Below, one piece after another: positions 1-7,035 of a stretch of DNA of 21,872 nt (position 1 is the first letter of the stretch; each line of letters opens with the position of its first letter). The position numbers and the translations under genes are program-made. The DNA comes from CAZXBB01 sp964638815 (lineage in GTDB: Bacteria; Planctomycetota; Phycisphaerae; Phycisphaerales; SM1A02). The stretch is taken from assembly GCA_964638815.1 (NCBI GenBank), contig CAZXBB010000313.1:1-21872 (forward strand). The letters are read 5' to 3'. The notes beneath the pieces are model-generated. The model was not told the origin of the DNA and ran no database searches. It saw only the letters and a list, made by a program, of their open reading frames with translations.

Positions 1-255
1 CGTCCAAGGTCGTTCGCTCCGCAGTGGATTCGATCCGCCGCTGCGTCTGGACGTCCAAGGTCGTTCGCTCCGCAGTTGATTCGATCCGCCGCTGCGCCTG
101 GACGTCCAAGGCGATTCGCTCCGCAGTTGATTCGATCCGCCGCTGCGTCCGGACGTTCAAGGTCGTTCGCTCCGCGGTGGATTCGATCCGCCGCTGCGTC
201 TGGACGTCCAAGGCGATTCGCTCGGCGGTGGATTCGATCCGCTGCTGCGACTGGA
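1..255. repeat. 51-bp tandem repeat array, 5 copies, coding
   Basis: Units are 1-51, 52-102, 103-153, 154-204 and 205-255, with no spacers. Each reads CGTCCAAGGTCGTTCGCTCC and so on, with a few substitutions per copy. The array begins at the window edge, so the copy number is a minimum. The unit is a multiple of three, and on the minus strand it encodes 17 residues close to RRIESTAERTTLDVQTQ at the C-terminus of the ImuA-like protein. Many substitutions are silent or conservative (TT versus IA, Q versus R), which suggests the protein repeat is maintained. The most divergent unit is the one nearest the ImuA core (205-255). Confidence 0.95.
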
Positions 256-1288
256 CGAAGAATCCCGCCACGCCTTTCGCGCGGCGCAGCTCGACCGCCC
301 ACCGCGACCGGCCGGTCACCGACGGCGCGGGTTCCACCCACCAGCGTGTCGATGCCGCCGACAACTCCCCCATCTCCGACGGCGGACGAGCCAGCAACGC
401 CAGCACCCCCGCCGCGTGACCTGCGTCCCCCGTTCCCGCGCGGCGCGTTCCCGATTCCGCCGCAAGCTGGAGGCGACGTGTCTCCGCCATGCCGAGGCGA
501 CTGCCGTCCGCCACCACCGCCGTCACCGCCGGACAACGCAAGGCCAGATCGATTGCCCACAGACGTGTCTCGTCGTCCGGCGGATCGACGAAGAACGATC
601 GCCTCAGCAGGAGACGCGACGACGATCGGCGGACGGCATCTCCTCCGTTGCCGTCGCTGCCGATCGCGTCCCCATCCCCGTCCCCATCCCCGTCCCCGGC
701 AATGCCCGAATGAAGACGAGCGAGATGTTCACCGTGCAGGAGCACACGCGGATACGGCCACACACGCCGGCCGATCCAGATCACGTAGCCTGGGGCATCG
801 GGCGCATCGGGCGCATCGGGCGCATCGGGCGCGTCGGTTGTATTGGTTGCGTTCCCCCGCAAAGCACGTCCCGCGAGGTGACTGAAGATGCACAACGGCG
901 GCGACCACGAGGTCGTGCTCGCTCCGGCTCCGGGTCCGGCTCCGGCCTTGGCCCCGGGTACGGACATCCCGAACCACTCGTGAATCCGCCCGCGTCGCAG
1001 ACCCCCGGATCGCGAACTCCCGAGCACCGCCGTCCCGGGCGACGCTCCCCCCCGACGCACCACCGACGACGGCGTCAGCGCCCGATCCACTTCCGGCCAC
1101 CCGGTGGCGACGATCGGTGCGTCCCGTGCGTCCGACCCGGCTCCGTCGTCTTCCGGCCCGTGATCGCCGCCGAAGGGGAAGGGCTCCATAGGGCCCACAG
1201 GGCCCACAGGGCCCACAGGGCACTCGGGGGACTCAGGGCACTCGACCGCCCGGATCCGCTCCATTAATTCAGCCAGGTCGACCCGCAT
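1..1288 (-). CDS. imuA: ImuA-like (RecA-fold, translesion-synthesis accessory) protein, 3' end beyond window
   Basis: The frame is open from ATG at 1288 to the window edge (429 codons, no stop). The start MRVDLAELMERIRAVE is followed by ATGWPEVDRAL, RGRIHEWFG, PGYVIWIGRRVWPYP, RSFFVDPPDDETRLWAIDLA, CPAVTAVVADGSRLGMAETR, RRLQLAAESG, GVLALLARPPSE, LSAASTRWWVEPAPS and RWAVELRRAKG. This block order is what I know from planctomycete ImuA-like proteins, RecA-fold partners of the ImuB/DnaE2 mutasome used in SOS-induced lesion bypass. As in ImuA, I see no good Walker A. Oddities are in-frame simple repeats (Pro-Val-Gly about residues 24-33, Asp-Ala-Pro about 152-166, Gly-Asp about 197-207) and a 17-residue tandem repeat filling the visible C-terminus after residue 344. 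ImuB would be expected downstream, outside the window. The start is supported by a -10 box exactly 6 nt upstream. The family call is by motif memory only. Confidence 0.72.
   Translation of the reverse strand, partial: MRVDLAELMERIRAVECPESPECPVGPVGPVGPMEPFPFGGDHGPEDDGAGSDARDAPIVATGWPEVDRALTPSSVVRRGGASPGTAVLGSSRSGGLRRGRIHEWFGMSVPGAKAGAGPGAGASTTSWSPPLCIFSHLAGRALRGNATNTTDAPDAPDAPDAPDAPGYVIWIGRRVWPYPRVLLHGEHLARLHSGIAGDGDGDGDGDAIGSDGNGGDAVRRSSSRLLLRRSFFVDPPDDETRLWAIDLALRCPAVTAVVADGSRLGMAETRRLQLAAESGTRRAGTGDAGHAAGVLALLARPPSEMGELSAASTRWWVEPAPSVTGRSRWAVELRRAKGVAGFFVQSQQRIESTAERIALDVQTQRRIESTAERTTLNVRTQRRIESTAERIALDVQAQRRIESTAERTTLDVQTQRRIESTAERTTLD
668..698. repeat. In-frame 12-bp microsatellite (Gly-Asp repeat) in imuA-like gene
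   Basis: Alternating GTCCCC/ATCCCC hexamers on the plus strand encode a Gly-Asp run on the minus strand. The run sits between the HGEHLARLHSG and RRSFFVDPP blocks of the ImuA-like protein, in what is probably a surface loop. Confidence 0.8.
793..835. repeat. In-frame 9-bp microsatellite (Asp-Ala-Pro x5) in imuA-like gene
   Basis: The unit GGGCGCATC is repeated about four and a half times. It is read on the minus strand as DAPDAPDAPDAPDAP just before the conserved GYVIWIGRR strand. Confidence 0.85.
1191..1221. repeat. In-frame 9-bp microsatellite (Pro-Val-Gly) in imuA-like gene
   Basis: The unit GGGCCCACA is repeated three times plus a partial copy, and encodes PVGPVGPVGP near the N-terminus of the ImuA-like protein. 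Confidence 0.85.
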
Positions 1289-1294
1289 CCCGGC

Positions 1295-1300
1295 ATGATA
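1295..1300 (-). promoter_or_regulatory. -10 box of imuA-like gene, leaderless geometry
   Basis: TATCAT is followed by six bases (GCCGGG) and then the ATG at 1288, so the usual +1 would be the A of ATG. A weak -35 (TTGCGG) lies 16 bp upstream. No Shine-Dalgarno sequence precedes this ATG. I see no convincing LexA-type operator. Confidence 0.5.
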
Positions 1301-1352
1301 GGGTCTTGTTCGGTATCCGCAAGCAGATTTTAGGGAAAAGATCGGGTCAGAA

Positions 1353-2042
1353 TCAGGAGTCCGACGTGAGCGCCAACTCCAGCCGCTCCAGCAGCTTGCG
1401 CTCGTAAGCCGCCAGTTCCGCCACCGAGTCGGGCCGTCGCAGCCCATCGAGGGCTTCGGGATCCGCGGCGACCGCGCGGCGGATCCGTCCGAGGAGGCGA
1501 AGCTGACGCGGGCTCATCCACTGCCGCACGTCACCGCCGAGACGCAGCGCGGCGTTCACCCTGGTCGCCTGCATCGGGGTCAGCGGCAGGTGCGCCGCCT
1601 CGGTCCGCCCGAGCGCGAACTTCCGATCGCGTTCGCTCGCGTCGCGCGCGCGTCCCTCGAGACGCGTCGTCTCCGGCCCCTTCGCCCGCGCGATGGCCAG
1701 TTGCTCGTCGGTGTGCGCGTACGCGACGTCCGCGCATTGCGTCCTCCGCGCCGACGCCAGCAGCGTGTCGTACCCGATTACCGTCGGGTCAAACTCGACC
1801 TCCACCGCTTCCCGCCCGTCCACCCAGCACGCTCGCGTGCGCGTGACGCCGTCGAGACGTCCGAGCTGCGCCTCCCCTTCCCAGTAGCAGAACATCGCGA
1901 ACGTCGTGCGCTCCCGCCGCGCCGGAACGTCGTCCCCGATCGTCTCCTGCACCATGAGATCGAGATACGACGGCACGACGCGCCCCGCCGCCCGCAACGC
2001 CTCCGCCATCCGCCGCGCGACCGCGTGCGTCGACCCGTTCAC
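1353..2042 (-). CDS. MsrA-like domain protein, lacking an N-terminal thioredoxin domain
   Basis: 229 aa. The core TTFAMFCYWEGEAQLGRLDG resembles the methionine sulfoxide reductase A active site (GCFWxxE), with FCYWEGE keeping Cys, Trp and Glu. It continues VTRTRACWVDGREAVEVEFD, corresponding to the MsrA strand that normally carries GHxEVV; the His is missing here. The C-terminus has HLPLTPMQATRVNAALR and WMSPRQLRLLGRIRRAV, which I associate with the tail of thioredoxin-like VPGUxxT-family proteins carrying an MsrA-like domain. The first residues look like the last helix of the thioredoxin domain those proteins have, so this copy seems N-terminally shortened. I chose GTG at 2042 because it overlaps the GNAT stop as GTGA, which suggests translational coupling. 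Catalysis is unproven. It could instead be a non-catalytic relative of MsrA. Confidence 0.6.
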   Translation of the reverse strand: MNGSTHAVARRMAEALRAAGRVVPSYLDLMVQETIGDDVPARRERTTFAMFCYWEGEAQLGRLDGVTRTRACWVDGREAVEVEFDPTVIGYDTLLASARRTQCADVAYAHTDEQLAIARAKGPETTRLEGRARDASERDRKFALGRTEAAHLPLTPMQATRVNAALRLGGDVRQWMSPRQLRLLGRIRRAVAADPEALDGLRRPDSVAELAAYERKLLERLELALTSDS

Positions 2043-2467
2043 GATGAGAGCGTCTTCCCCATGCTGACCCGTGGTTCGACCGAAAACCCCAGCGTCTCGT
2101 AGAACGTCACCGCGTCGTCGTTCCCCGCCTCGACCTGGAGGTTGATCTTCGGGCAGCCGCGCGCCGCCAGCGCGCGCTCGACTGCTCCCATCAGCGCCGC
2201 GCCGACGCCGTGCCGGCGGTGCTCGGGATGGACCGCGACCGCGTACACCCACCCGCGTCGCCCGTCGAATCCGCCCATCGCGGTGCCGACGATCGCCTCG
2301 CCGTCGGTCGCGACGAAGAACAGCTCGCGCTGCACGCGCAGCTTGTCGCGGATGATCCTCCCCGGCGCGTTCCGCGGCGCCGGGTTCGGGAAGACCTCGT
2401 TCCACAATGCCGTCACCGCCGCGACGTCATCCTCGTCGAACGCCCGGATGCGCACATGTCCATTCAC
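2039..2467 (-). CDS. GNAT-family N-acetyltransferase
   Basis: 142 aa from GTG at 2467, starting VNGHVRIRAFDEDDVAAVTA. The acetyl-CoA-binding motif A is clear: VYAVAVHPEHRRHGVGAALM, with the R-R-H-G-V-G pyrophosphate loop, then NLQVEAGNDDAVTFYETLGF and the closing strand RVSMGKTL. Length and fold order are complete for a single GNAT domain. A GGAG sits 10 nt upstream of the chosen GTG. The frame is also open up to a TTG at 2548 overlapping the SRAP stop, but those 27 residues do not look like GNAT sequence. It lies 77 bp downstream of the SRAP gene and overlaps the MsrA-like gene by 4 bp, so the three are probably one transcript. The acetylation substrate cannot be told from sequence. Confidence 0.85.
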   Translation of the reverse strand: MNGHVRIRAFDEDDVAAVTALWNEVFPNPAPRNAPGRIIRDKLRVQRELFFVATDGEAIVGTAMGGFDGRRGWVYAVAVHPEHRRHGVGAALMGAVERALAARGCPKINLQVEAGNDDAVTFYETLGFSVEPRVSMGKTLSS

Positions 2468-2544
2468 CGCGCAAAAACTCCGAAGCGGGCGCCCGACGTC
2501 GGCGCCGCGCGTATGTTCAGTCCCCCAGTCCCCCCAGGCCCCCG

Positions 2545-3255
2545 TCAAAACAGGGACATCTGCTCACCCTCGTCGGCCACCTCCACCCGCTCGATGCACG
2601 CGGGATCGTCGTTGGCCGGCGCATTGACGCGGCGGCTGACCGCGTGCGTTTCCATCTCCTGCGCCGGCAGCGGGCGGCACAGCGCGCGAATCGCGTCGGG
2701 ATCACACTGCGAACGATCGAGCCATTGCCCGAAGTCCTCTCGCGCGATGATCACCGGCATGCGGTCATGCAGCGGACGCACGAGTTCGTTCGGCTCCGTC
2801 GTCAGGATCGTGAACGACTCGACCATGTCCTCGTGCCCGGCGTTTCCCGGCCACCGCTCCCACAGCCCGGCCATCGCGAACGGCGTTTCGTCACGCATGC
2901 GGATCAGGTACGGCTGCTTCGTCCTGCCGGTTCTCCGCCACTCGAAGAACCCGTCGGCCGGCACCAGGCAGCGCCGTCGCCGGAACGCCTCGCGGTACAG
3001 CGGTTTCTCCGCGGCCGACTCACTCCGCGCGTTGATCGCGCGGGCGCCGACGTCGAGGCTCTTCGCCCAGTATGGCACGAGCCCCCAGCGGAACATCTCC
3101 ATGCGCCGCTCGCCGTCCCGCGACACGCGGATGACCGGGGCAGTCTGGGTCGGCGCGATGTTGTAACGCGGCTCGAGATGAGCAGCGCCGCCCGCGAGCC
3201 TGAACAGCTCGACGAGGAGTTCCGTGCTGCTCATCAACGCGTAGCGGCCGCACAT
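2545..3255 (-). CDS. yedK: SRAP/HMCES-type abasic-site DNA-protein crosslink protein (YedK family)
   Basis: 236 aa with every signature of the SOS response-associated peptidase family: Met1-Cys2-Gly-Arg-Tyr, in which Cys2 becomes N-terminal and forms a thiazolidine with abasic sites in single-stranded DNA; PRYNIAPTQ; WGLVPYWAK; Asn75-Ala-Arg77; LVPADGFFEW with Glu105; and LHDRMPVII with His163. Positions 2, 75, 77 and 105 match the numbering I recall for E. coli YedK. Full length. It acts in the cytosol, shielding abasic sites at stalled forks. It heads a probable operon with the GNAT and MsrA-like genes, and the ImuA-like gene follows on the same strand, so the neighbourhood reads as DNA damage tolerance. 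The start is fixed by the need for Cys2 and by a -10 box 6 nt upstream. Confidence 0.95.
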   Translation of the reverse strand: MCGRYALMSSTELLVELFRLAGGAAHLEPRYNIAPTQTAPVIRVSRDGERRMEMFRWGLVPYWAKSLDVGARAINARSESAAEKPLYREAFRRRRCLVPADGFFEWRRTGRTKQPYLIRMRDETPFAMAGLWERWPGNAGHEDMVESFTILTTEPNELVRPLHDRMPVIIAREDFGQWLDRSQCDPDAIRALCRPLPAQEMETHAVSRRVNAPANDDPACIERVEVADEGEQMSLF

Positions 3256-3261
3256 TCACCG

Positions 3262-3267
3262 ATTGTA
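3262..3267 (-). promoter_or_regulatory. -10 box of SRAP gene, leaderless geometry
   Basis: TACAAT, then six bases (CGGTGA), then ATG at 3255. The expected +1 is the A of ATG. I see no good -35 at 16-18 bp. There is no Shine-Dalgarno at a workable distance: the GGTGA touches the start codon. Confidence 0.5.
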
Positions 3268-3279
3268 GACGCAGACCTG

Positions 3280-3573
3280 CTACCCGGTCGGGTCGTCGTC
3301 CGAGTCGCTCCCGTCGTCCCCGTCGCTTCCAACGCTCCCGTCGTCCGCCGTGTCCGCGGCATCGTCACCACCCGCGTTCGGATCGATGCTGCCGTCCATC
3401 CCGATCTGCCCGGGCGCACGACGCACCGCCGGCGCCGGACGCCGGACCTTCATCGCCGCATCGTCGGGATCCGTGGGCACGAGGAACGGGCGTCCGAAGA
3501 CCACGAGGGCGCCGAGGATCATGACACCGAGCACGATCCAGAGCACCTGCCGGCTTCGTCTTTCGCTGGTCAT
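3280..3573 (-). CDS. Small single-pass membrane protein with aspartate-rich tail
   Basis: 97 aa, starting MTSERRSRQV. One hydrophobic segment (VLWIVLGVMILGALVVFG, about residues 10-27) is preceded by Arg-rich residues, which by the positive-inside rule puts the N-terminus in the cytosol. The outer part is a Lys/Arg/Pro-rich linker and then a tail of Asp, Gly and Ser (DDAADTADDGSVGSDGDDGS and on to the end). The ATG overlaps the stop of the upstream VWA gene (ATGA), so translation is probably coupled. I do not recognise a family. The acidic tail could bind Ca2+ or be a low-complexity spacer. The context suggests a third component of the sigma/VWA module. Confidence 0.65.
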   Translation of the reverse strand: MTSERRSRQVLWIVLGVMILGALVVFGRPFLVPTDPDDAAMKVRRPAPAVRRAPGQIGMDGSIDPNAGGDDAADTADDGSVGSDGDDGSDSDDDPTG

Positions 3574-6320
3574 TTCGAGCTCAGCTCCCGTGCGCGCCGG
3601 ACGAGATCGATGAACTCCGCGCGGTGATGCATCGACGCCGACGCCTTCTCGTCCCCGACCGCCATGCGTCCCAGCGCGAGCCGCACACGCAGACGCTCGA
3701 CCCGGGGGTCGGCGCCCTCGCCGCGCGGGCACGCCGCCAGCGCGTTGTCGAGCCGTCGGCGCGCCGCGGGGTCCGCGTCGATCGTCGCCGCGAGCCCGGC
3801 GTCCGTCAACTCCACGCTCGTCAGCGACTGCGCGAACACGGCCGCGAGGTCGAACCGCTCCCGCTTCACCTGCTCCGCGAAGCGCGCCGCGGCGTCCAGA
3901 GCGACCTCCCGCTCCGCCGCGTCCGGACGGGCGTCGGCCCCCGCCAGACGCAGCACCATGTCGTAGTCGACGTCGCCGCGGTCCTGCGAATCGCGGAGGA
4001 TCATCCCGAATCCCGCCACGGCGGCCGCGAAGTCGAAATCCCCGGAAACGTCCGGCGCGGCGCCGCCGTCGTCGCGCACGACGTGCGACATCTCGATGCC
4101 GGTGTCGCCGTCGGGCGCCTTGTAGCGCAGCTTCACCTCGACGAGCTGGTCCGTCTGCGCCTCCGGCGAAAGCCGCGGCGGCTCCTGGAAACGCAGATCC
4201 GGCGCGGCGGCCGCGTCCGGCGTCTCGCCGGGCGGCGCGATCTCGTACAGCGCCGTCATCGTGTGCCCGGCGCCGATCTCGCCCGCGTCCTTCCGGTCGT
4301 CGCGGAAGTCCTTCGCCTCCATCAGGCGGTTCGCGTAGCCGATCAGCCGGTACCGGCCCACTTTCGCGGGATTGAACTCGACCTGGATCTTCACGTCCTT
4401 CGCGATCGTGACCAGCGTGCCCGCCATCTCCTCGACCAGCACCTTGCGCGCCTCGCCGAGATCGTCGATGTACGCGAAGTTGCCGTTGCCGGCGTTCGAC
4501 AGCTTCTCCATGCGATCATCCTGGAAGTTGCCCGTGCCGAAGCCGAGCACGCTCAGGAAGACGCCGGTCCCGCGCTTCTCCTCGATGAGCCGCGTGAGGT
4601 CGCCCTCGCTCTGCACGCCCACGTTGAAGTCGCCGTCGGTGCACAGGATCACGCGATTCACGCCGCCCTCGATGAAGCTCTCCGTCGCAACGCTGTAGGC
4701 GAGATCGATGCCCGCCCCGCCCGCGGTCGAGCCGTCGGCAGACAGCCGGTCGAGCGCCGCGAGGATTGTCTCGCGGTCGTCGCAGAACGTCGAGGGAAGC
4801 ACGAGCCCGGCCGCGCCCGCGTAGACGACCATCGCGACCCGGTCGTCCGCGGTGAGGTGATCGACGAGCAGCCGGATCGACTGCTTCACGAGGGGGAGCT
4901 TGTCCGGCTTGTTCATCGAGCCGGAGACGTCGAGGAGGAAGACGAGGCTCGTCGCCGGGCGCATGTCGCGCGCCACGTCACGCCCGCGCAGACCGATCCG
5001 CACGAGGCGGTGATTCTCGTTCCACGGGCACCGCCCCACGTCCGCCGTGACCGAGAACGGATGCTCGCCTGTCGCCGGCTCGTACGCGTAATCGAAGTAG
5101 TTGATCAACTCCTCGATCCGCACCGCGTCCTTCGGCGGCAGCGTGCCGTTCTCGATGAAGCGACGCACGTTGGCGTACGACGCGGTGTCAACATCGAGGG
5201 AGAACGTCGATTGCGGGGCATCGGTCGGGCGCTGGAACTCGTTGTCGACGAGGCGTCCGTACGCCTCGCGGTCGAACGGCGTGGCCTTGCTCCACAGACC
5301 CCTTTCCTCGTCGGGAGCCGGGGCCGCGGCCGGCGGCGCCGCGTCGTCCCACACGACGATCCCGCCTGACACCATGTCCGTGTCGCCTTCGGCGCCCGCC
5401 TGTCGCGACCGGAAGTATTCTTGCGGGACCAGCGCGTTCGACACCGGCGCGGCGCCGCCCCCCGCGTCCCCGGCGCCCCCGGCCCCCCCGGCGCCCCCGG
5501 CCCCCGCCTCGCCCACGACGCCCGGCGCCCTGCGCTTCATCCCGACGCTGCGCCGCGCAGGCGCGACGGTGTCCGCCCGCGCGAGCCCGTCGCCGGACTG
5601 CTTCGTCACGGCGTCAGCAAGCCCGTCGACGACCAGCGATCCGAGCGACTCCTCGCTCGATTCGCGCGCCAGCTTCGCGTGCAGCGACGGATCGGCCGCT
5701 TCGTTCCGGCGGCCGGCGCCGGCCACCGTCCCCGCGACGGTCGGCGCGTCCGCAACCTCGGCTTCCGCGGCCGGCGCCGGTCGAATCGGCGGAGGCGTCA
5801 CCTTCGCGTCGTCCATCACACCGCGATCCGCCGCGATCCCGCGCGGCTCGCCCGCCGCGCGCTCGCGCGCCGCCTCGGCCTTCCCCTCGGAGCGTATCGC
5901 CACCGGGCCCTGCGTGCGGCCGGGTCCGACGATCGCGGGCCACAGGAAAGCGATCGCCAGACATGCGGCCGCCGCAAGACCGGCCCCCGCCCATGCCGTC
6001 CGCGCGCTCACGAACGAGAAGAGCACGCCGCTTCGACGACCCGCCCCGGCGCCGCCCGCGGAGACCGCCGCCGCGTCACCCGCGGTGATCGCGGCGCGCT
6101 GCGCGTCGGTCAGCGCCGGTCCCGTCTCGATCGCGAGCGCCTTCGCCATCGCGCAGGCCGTCTCGCGGATCGCCTCGACCTCGCGTCCGAGCGCCGGGTC
6201 AGCCTCCACGCGTCGGGTCACGGCCGCGGCGTCCATCTCGCTCAGCTCGCCGAGCGCGAACGCCGTGAGCTGCGCTTCCTCTTCGGACGTGTCGTTGAAT
6301 TCGTTCGTCGTCTCGTTCAT
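3570..6320 (-). CDS. VWA-domain protein (YfbK-like) with N-terminal anti-sigma-like region and one TM segment
   Basis: 916 aa. Residues 16-60 (LTAFALGELSEMDAAAVTRR and on) resemble the helical N-terminus of membrane anti-sigma proteins, but without the His/Cys zinc ligands. A TM helix lies at about 109-131, then a long Ala/Pro/Gly linker with a Gly-Gly-Ala repeat. The YfbK-type N-terminal domain starts near 355 (NEFQRPTDAPQSTFSLDVDT), followed by the VWA domain at about 457-640 with the MIDAS DVSGSMN at 464-470 and CTDGDFN near 560. A DUF3520-like C-terminal region runs to about 900. This is the COG2304 layout. It lies 30 bp downstream of the sigma factor gene with a good ribosome site (AGAGGA, 7 nt). 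I infer an envelope VWA protein whose cytosolic part may hold the sigma factor. No ligand can be read from the sequence. Confidence 0.88.
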   Translation of the reverse strand: MNETTNEFNDTSEEEAQLTAFALGELSEMDAAAVTRRVEADPALGREVEAIRETACAMAKALAIETGPALTDAQRAAITAGDAAAVSAGGAGAGRRSGVLFSFVSARTAWAGAGLAAAACLAIAFLWPAIVGPGRTQGPVAIRSEGKAEAARERAAGEPRGIAADRGVMDDAKVTPPPIRPAPAAEAEVADAPTVAGTVAGAGRRNEAADPSLHAKLARESSEESLGSLVVDGLADAVTKQSGDGLARADTVAPARRSVGMKRRAPGVVGEAGAGGAGGAGGAGDAGGGAAPVSNALVPQEYFRSRQAGAEGDTDMVSGGIVVWDDAAPPAAAPAPDEERGLWSKATPFDREAYGRLVDNEFQRPTDAPQSTFSLDVDTASYANVRRFIENGTLPPKDAVRIEELINYFDYAYEPATGEHPFSVTADVGRCPWNENHRLVRIGLRGRDVARDMRPATSLVFLLDVSGSMNKPDKLPLVKQSIRLLVDHLTADDRVAMVVYAGAAGLVLPSTFCDDRETILAALDRLSADGSTAGGAGIDLAYSVATESFIEGGVNRVILCTDGDFNVGVQSEGDLTRLIEEKRGTGVFLSVLGFGTGNFQDDRMEKLSNAGNGNFAYIDDLGEARKVLVEEMAGTLVTIAKDVKIQVEFNPAKVGRYRLIGYANRLMEAKDFRDDRKDAGEIGAGHTMTALYEIAPPGETPDAAAAPDLRFQEPPRLSPEAQTDQLVEVKLRYKAPDGDTGIEMSHVVRDDGGAAPDVSGDFDFAAAVAGFGMILRDSQDRGDVDYDMVLRLAGADARPDAAEREVALDAAARFAEQVKRERFDLAAVFAQSLTSVELTDAGLAATIDADPAARRRLDNALAACPRGEGADPRVERLRVRLALGRMAVGDEKASASMHHRAEFIDLVRRARELSSK
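5460..5515. repeat. GC-rich 9-bp repeats encoding Gly-Gly-Ala in the VWA-protein linker
   Basis: Imperfect units of GGCGCCCCC/GGCCCCCCC read as GAGGAGGAGGAGDAG on the minus strand, in the linker between TM helix and VWA region. Confidence 0.75.
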
Positions 6321-6350
6321 CGAAGGGTCCTCTTCACGCCCTCGTCGTAA

Positions 6351-6950
6351 TCATCGATCCCGAATCTTCGCGACGCTCGCGATCGGGCCCGCCCCGCTTG
6401 CGTCCGCATCCGCCGCCTGCGTCATGCGGCACCGGATCGTCCTGATCGCCGTGTGCAGGAGCACGCCGACGTTGTTCACGGTCGTGTCCATGACCTCGGC
6501 GATCTCCCGGTAGCTCAGCTCGCCCTGGAACTTGAGCCGCACGACCTCCTGCTGCCGCGCGGACAGGCCGGCGACCGCCGCGAGCATTCCCGCGATCCCC
6601 TGCGCCCCCGCGTCGCCCGCGTCCCCCCCGTCCTCCGCGTCCCCCGCGCGCCCCCCGGGCGCTTCAGCGGCGGACATCTCCATCCGTTGGTTGTCGAGCG
6701 TCGTCATCCGATGCTCCTTCCTGCGAATGTCGAGGGCCCGGTTCCTGCACACGGTGTACAGCCACTTCGCGAGGTGCCCCTCGACCGTCGCCCGGTCGGC
6801 CTGCCACAGCTTCATGAACGCGTCCTGCACGACGTCCCGCGCGCGGTCCTCGTCGCCCAGCAGGCGCGCGACGTATACCGTCAACGACCGCTCGTGCTCG
6901 GCGAGAGCCGTACGAATCCACTCGCGCTTGGCGGGATCGTCTCCGCTCAC
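6351..6950 (-). CDS. Sigma-70 family (ECF-like) RNA polymerase sigma factor
   Basis: About 199 aa. Region 2 is LTVYVARLLGDEDRARDVVQ then DAFMKLWQAD, with HLAKWLYTVCRNRALDIRRK as the end of region 2. Region 4 is LSARQQEVVRLKFQGELSYR then EIAEVMDTTVNNVGVLLHTA, a clear helix-turn-helix. The linker between them has a low-complexity Gly-Asp-Ala run (plus-strand 6602-6655). This two-domain build is typical of ECF sigma factors. I chose GTG at 6950 because GGAG lies 6 nt upstream. A second GTG at 6977 would add nine residues but has no spaced Shine-Dalgarno. The next gene, 30 bp downstream, encodes an anti-sigma-like/VWA membrane protein, so a regulated sigma factor is likely. Confidence 0.88.
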   Translation of the reverse strand: MSGDDPAKREWIRTALAEHERSLTVYVARLLGDEDRARDVVQDAFMKLWQADRATVEGHLAKWLYTVCRNRALDIRRKEHRMTTLDNQRMEMSAAEAPGGRAGDAEDGGDAGDAGAQGIAGMLAAVAGLSARQQEVVRLKFQGELSYREIAEVMDTTVNNVGVLLHTAIRTIRCRMTQAADADASGAGPIASVAKIRDR

Positions 6951-7002
6951 GGCTGGCTCCGAATCGACTGCGGTCACCTTCAGAACGGACGGGGGCGCAC
7001 GT

Positions 7003-7008
7003 TTATTA
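7003..7008 (-). promoter_or_regulatory. Possible -10 box of sigma factor operon
   Basis: TAATAA on the minus strand, placing +1 near 6996, about 46 nt before the GTG at 6950. No standard -35 is visible. An ECF sigma could read its own promoter, but I see no ECF-type AAC -35. Confidence 0.3.
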
Positions 7009-7029
7009 GGCGGGATCCGGAGTCCCCGC

Positions 7030-7035
7030 TACGAT
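7030..7035 (+). promoter_or_regulatory. Possible -10 box for the ACT-domain gene, with structured leader
   Basis: TACGAT in GCTACGAT, divergent from the sigma operon. It would give a leader of about 147 nt before 7189. The leader holds an inverted repeat, GCGGGAA at 7098-7104 and TTCCCGC at 7135-7141, and ends with GGAGG ahead of the start codon. No known riboswitch class is recognisable. Confidence 0.3.

Noticed and set aside
1..255. CRISPR-like array
   Set aside because: Repeats are contiguous with no spacers and are read in frame as protein.
24..885. Plus-strand open frames rich in Arg, Pro and Ser over the left end
   Set aside because: They are antisense shadows of the ImuA-like gene. 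Their composition is typical of GC-rich wrong frames, while the minus frame has conserved blocks.
1289..1352. LexA operator upstream of the imuA-like gene
   Set aside because: No GAAC-N4-GTTC or CTG-N10-CAG arrangement. The GAACAAGACC stretch has no matching half-site.
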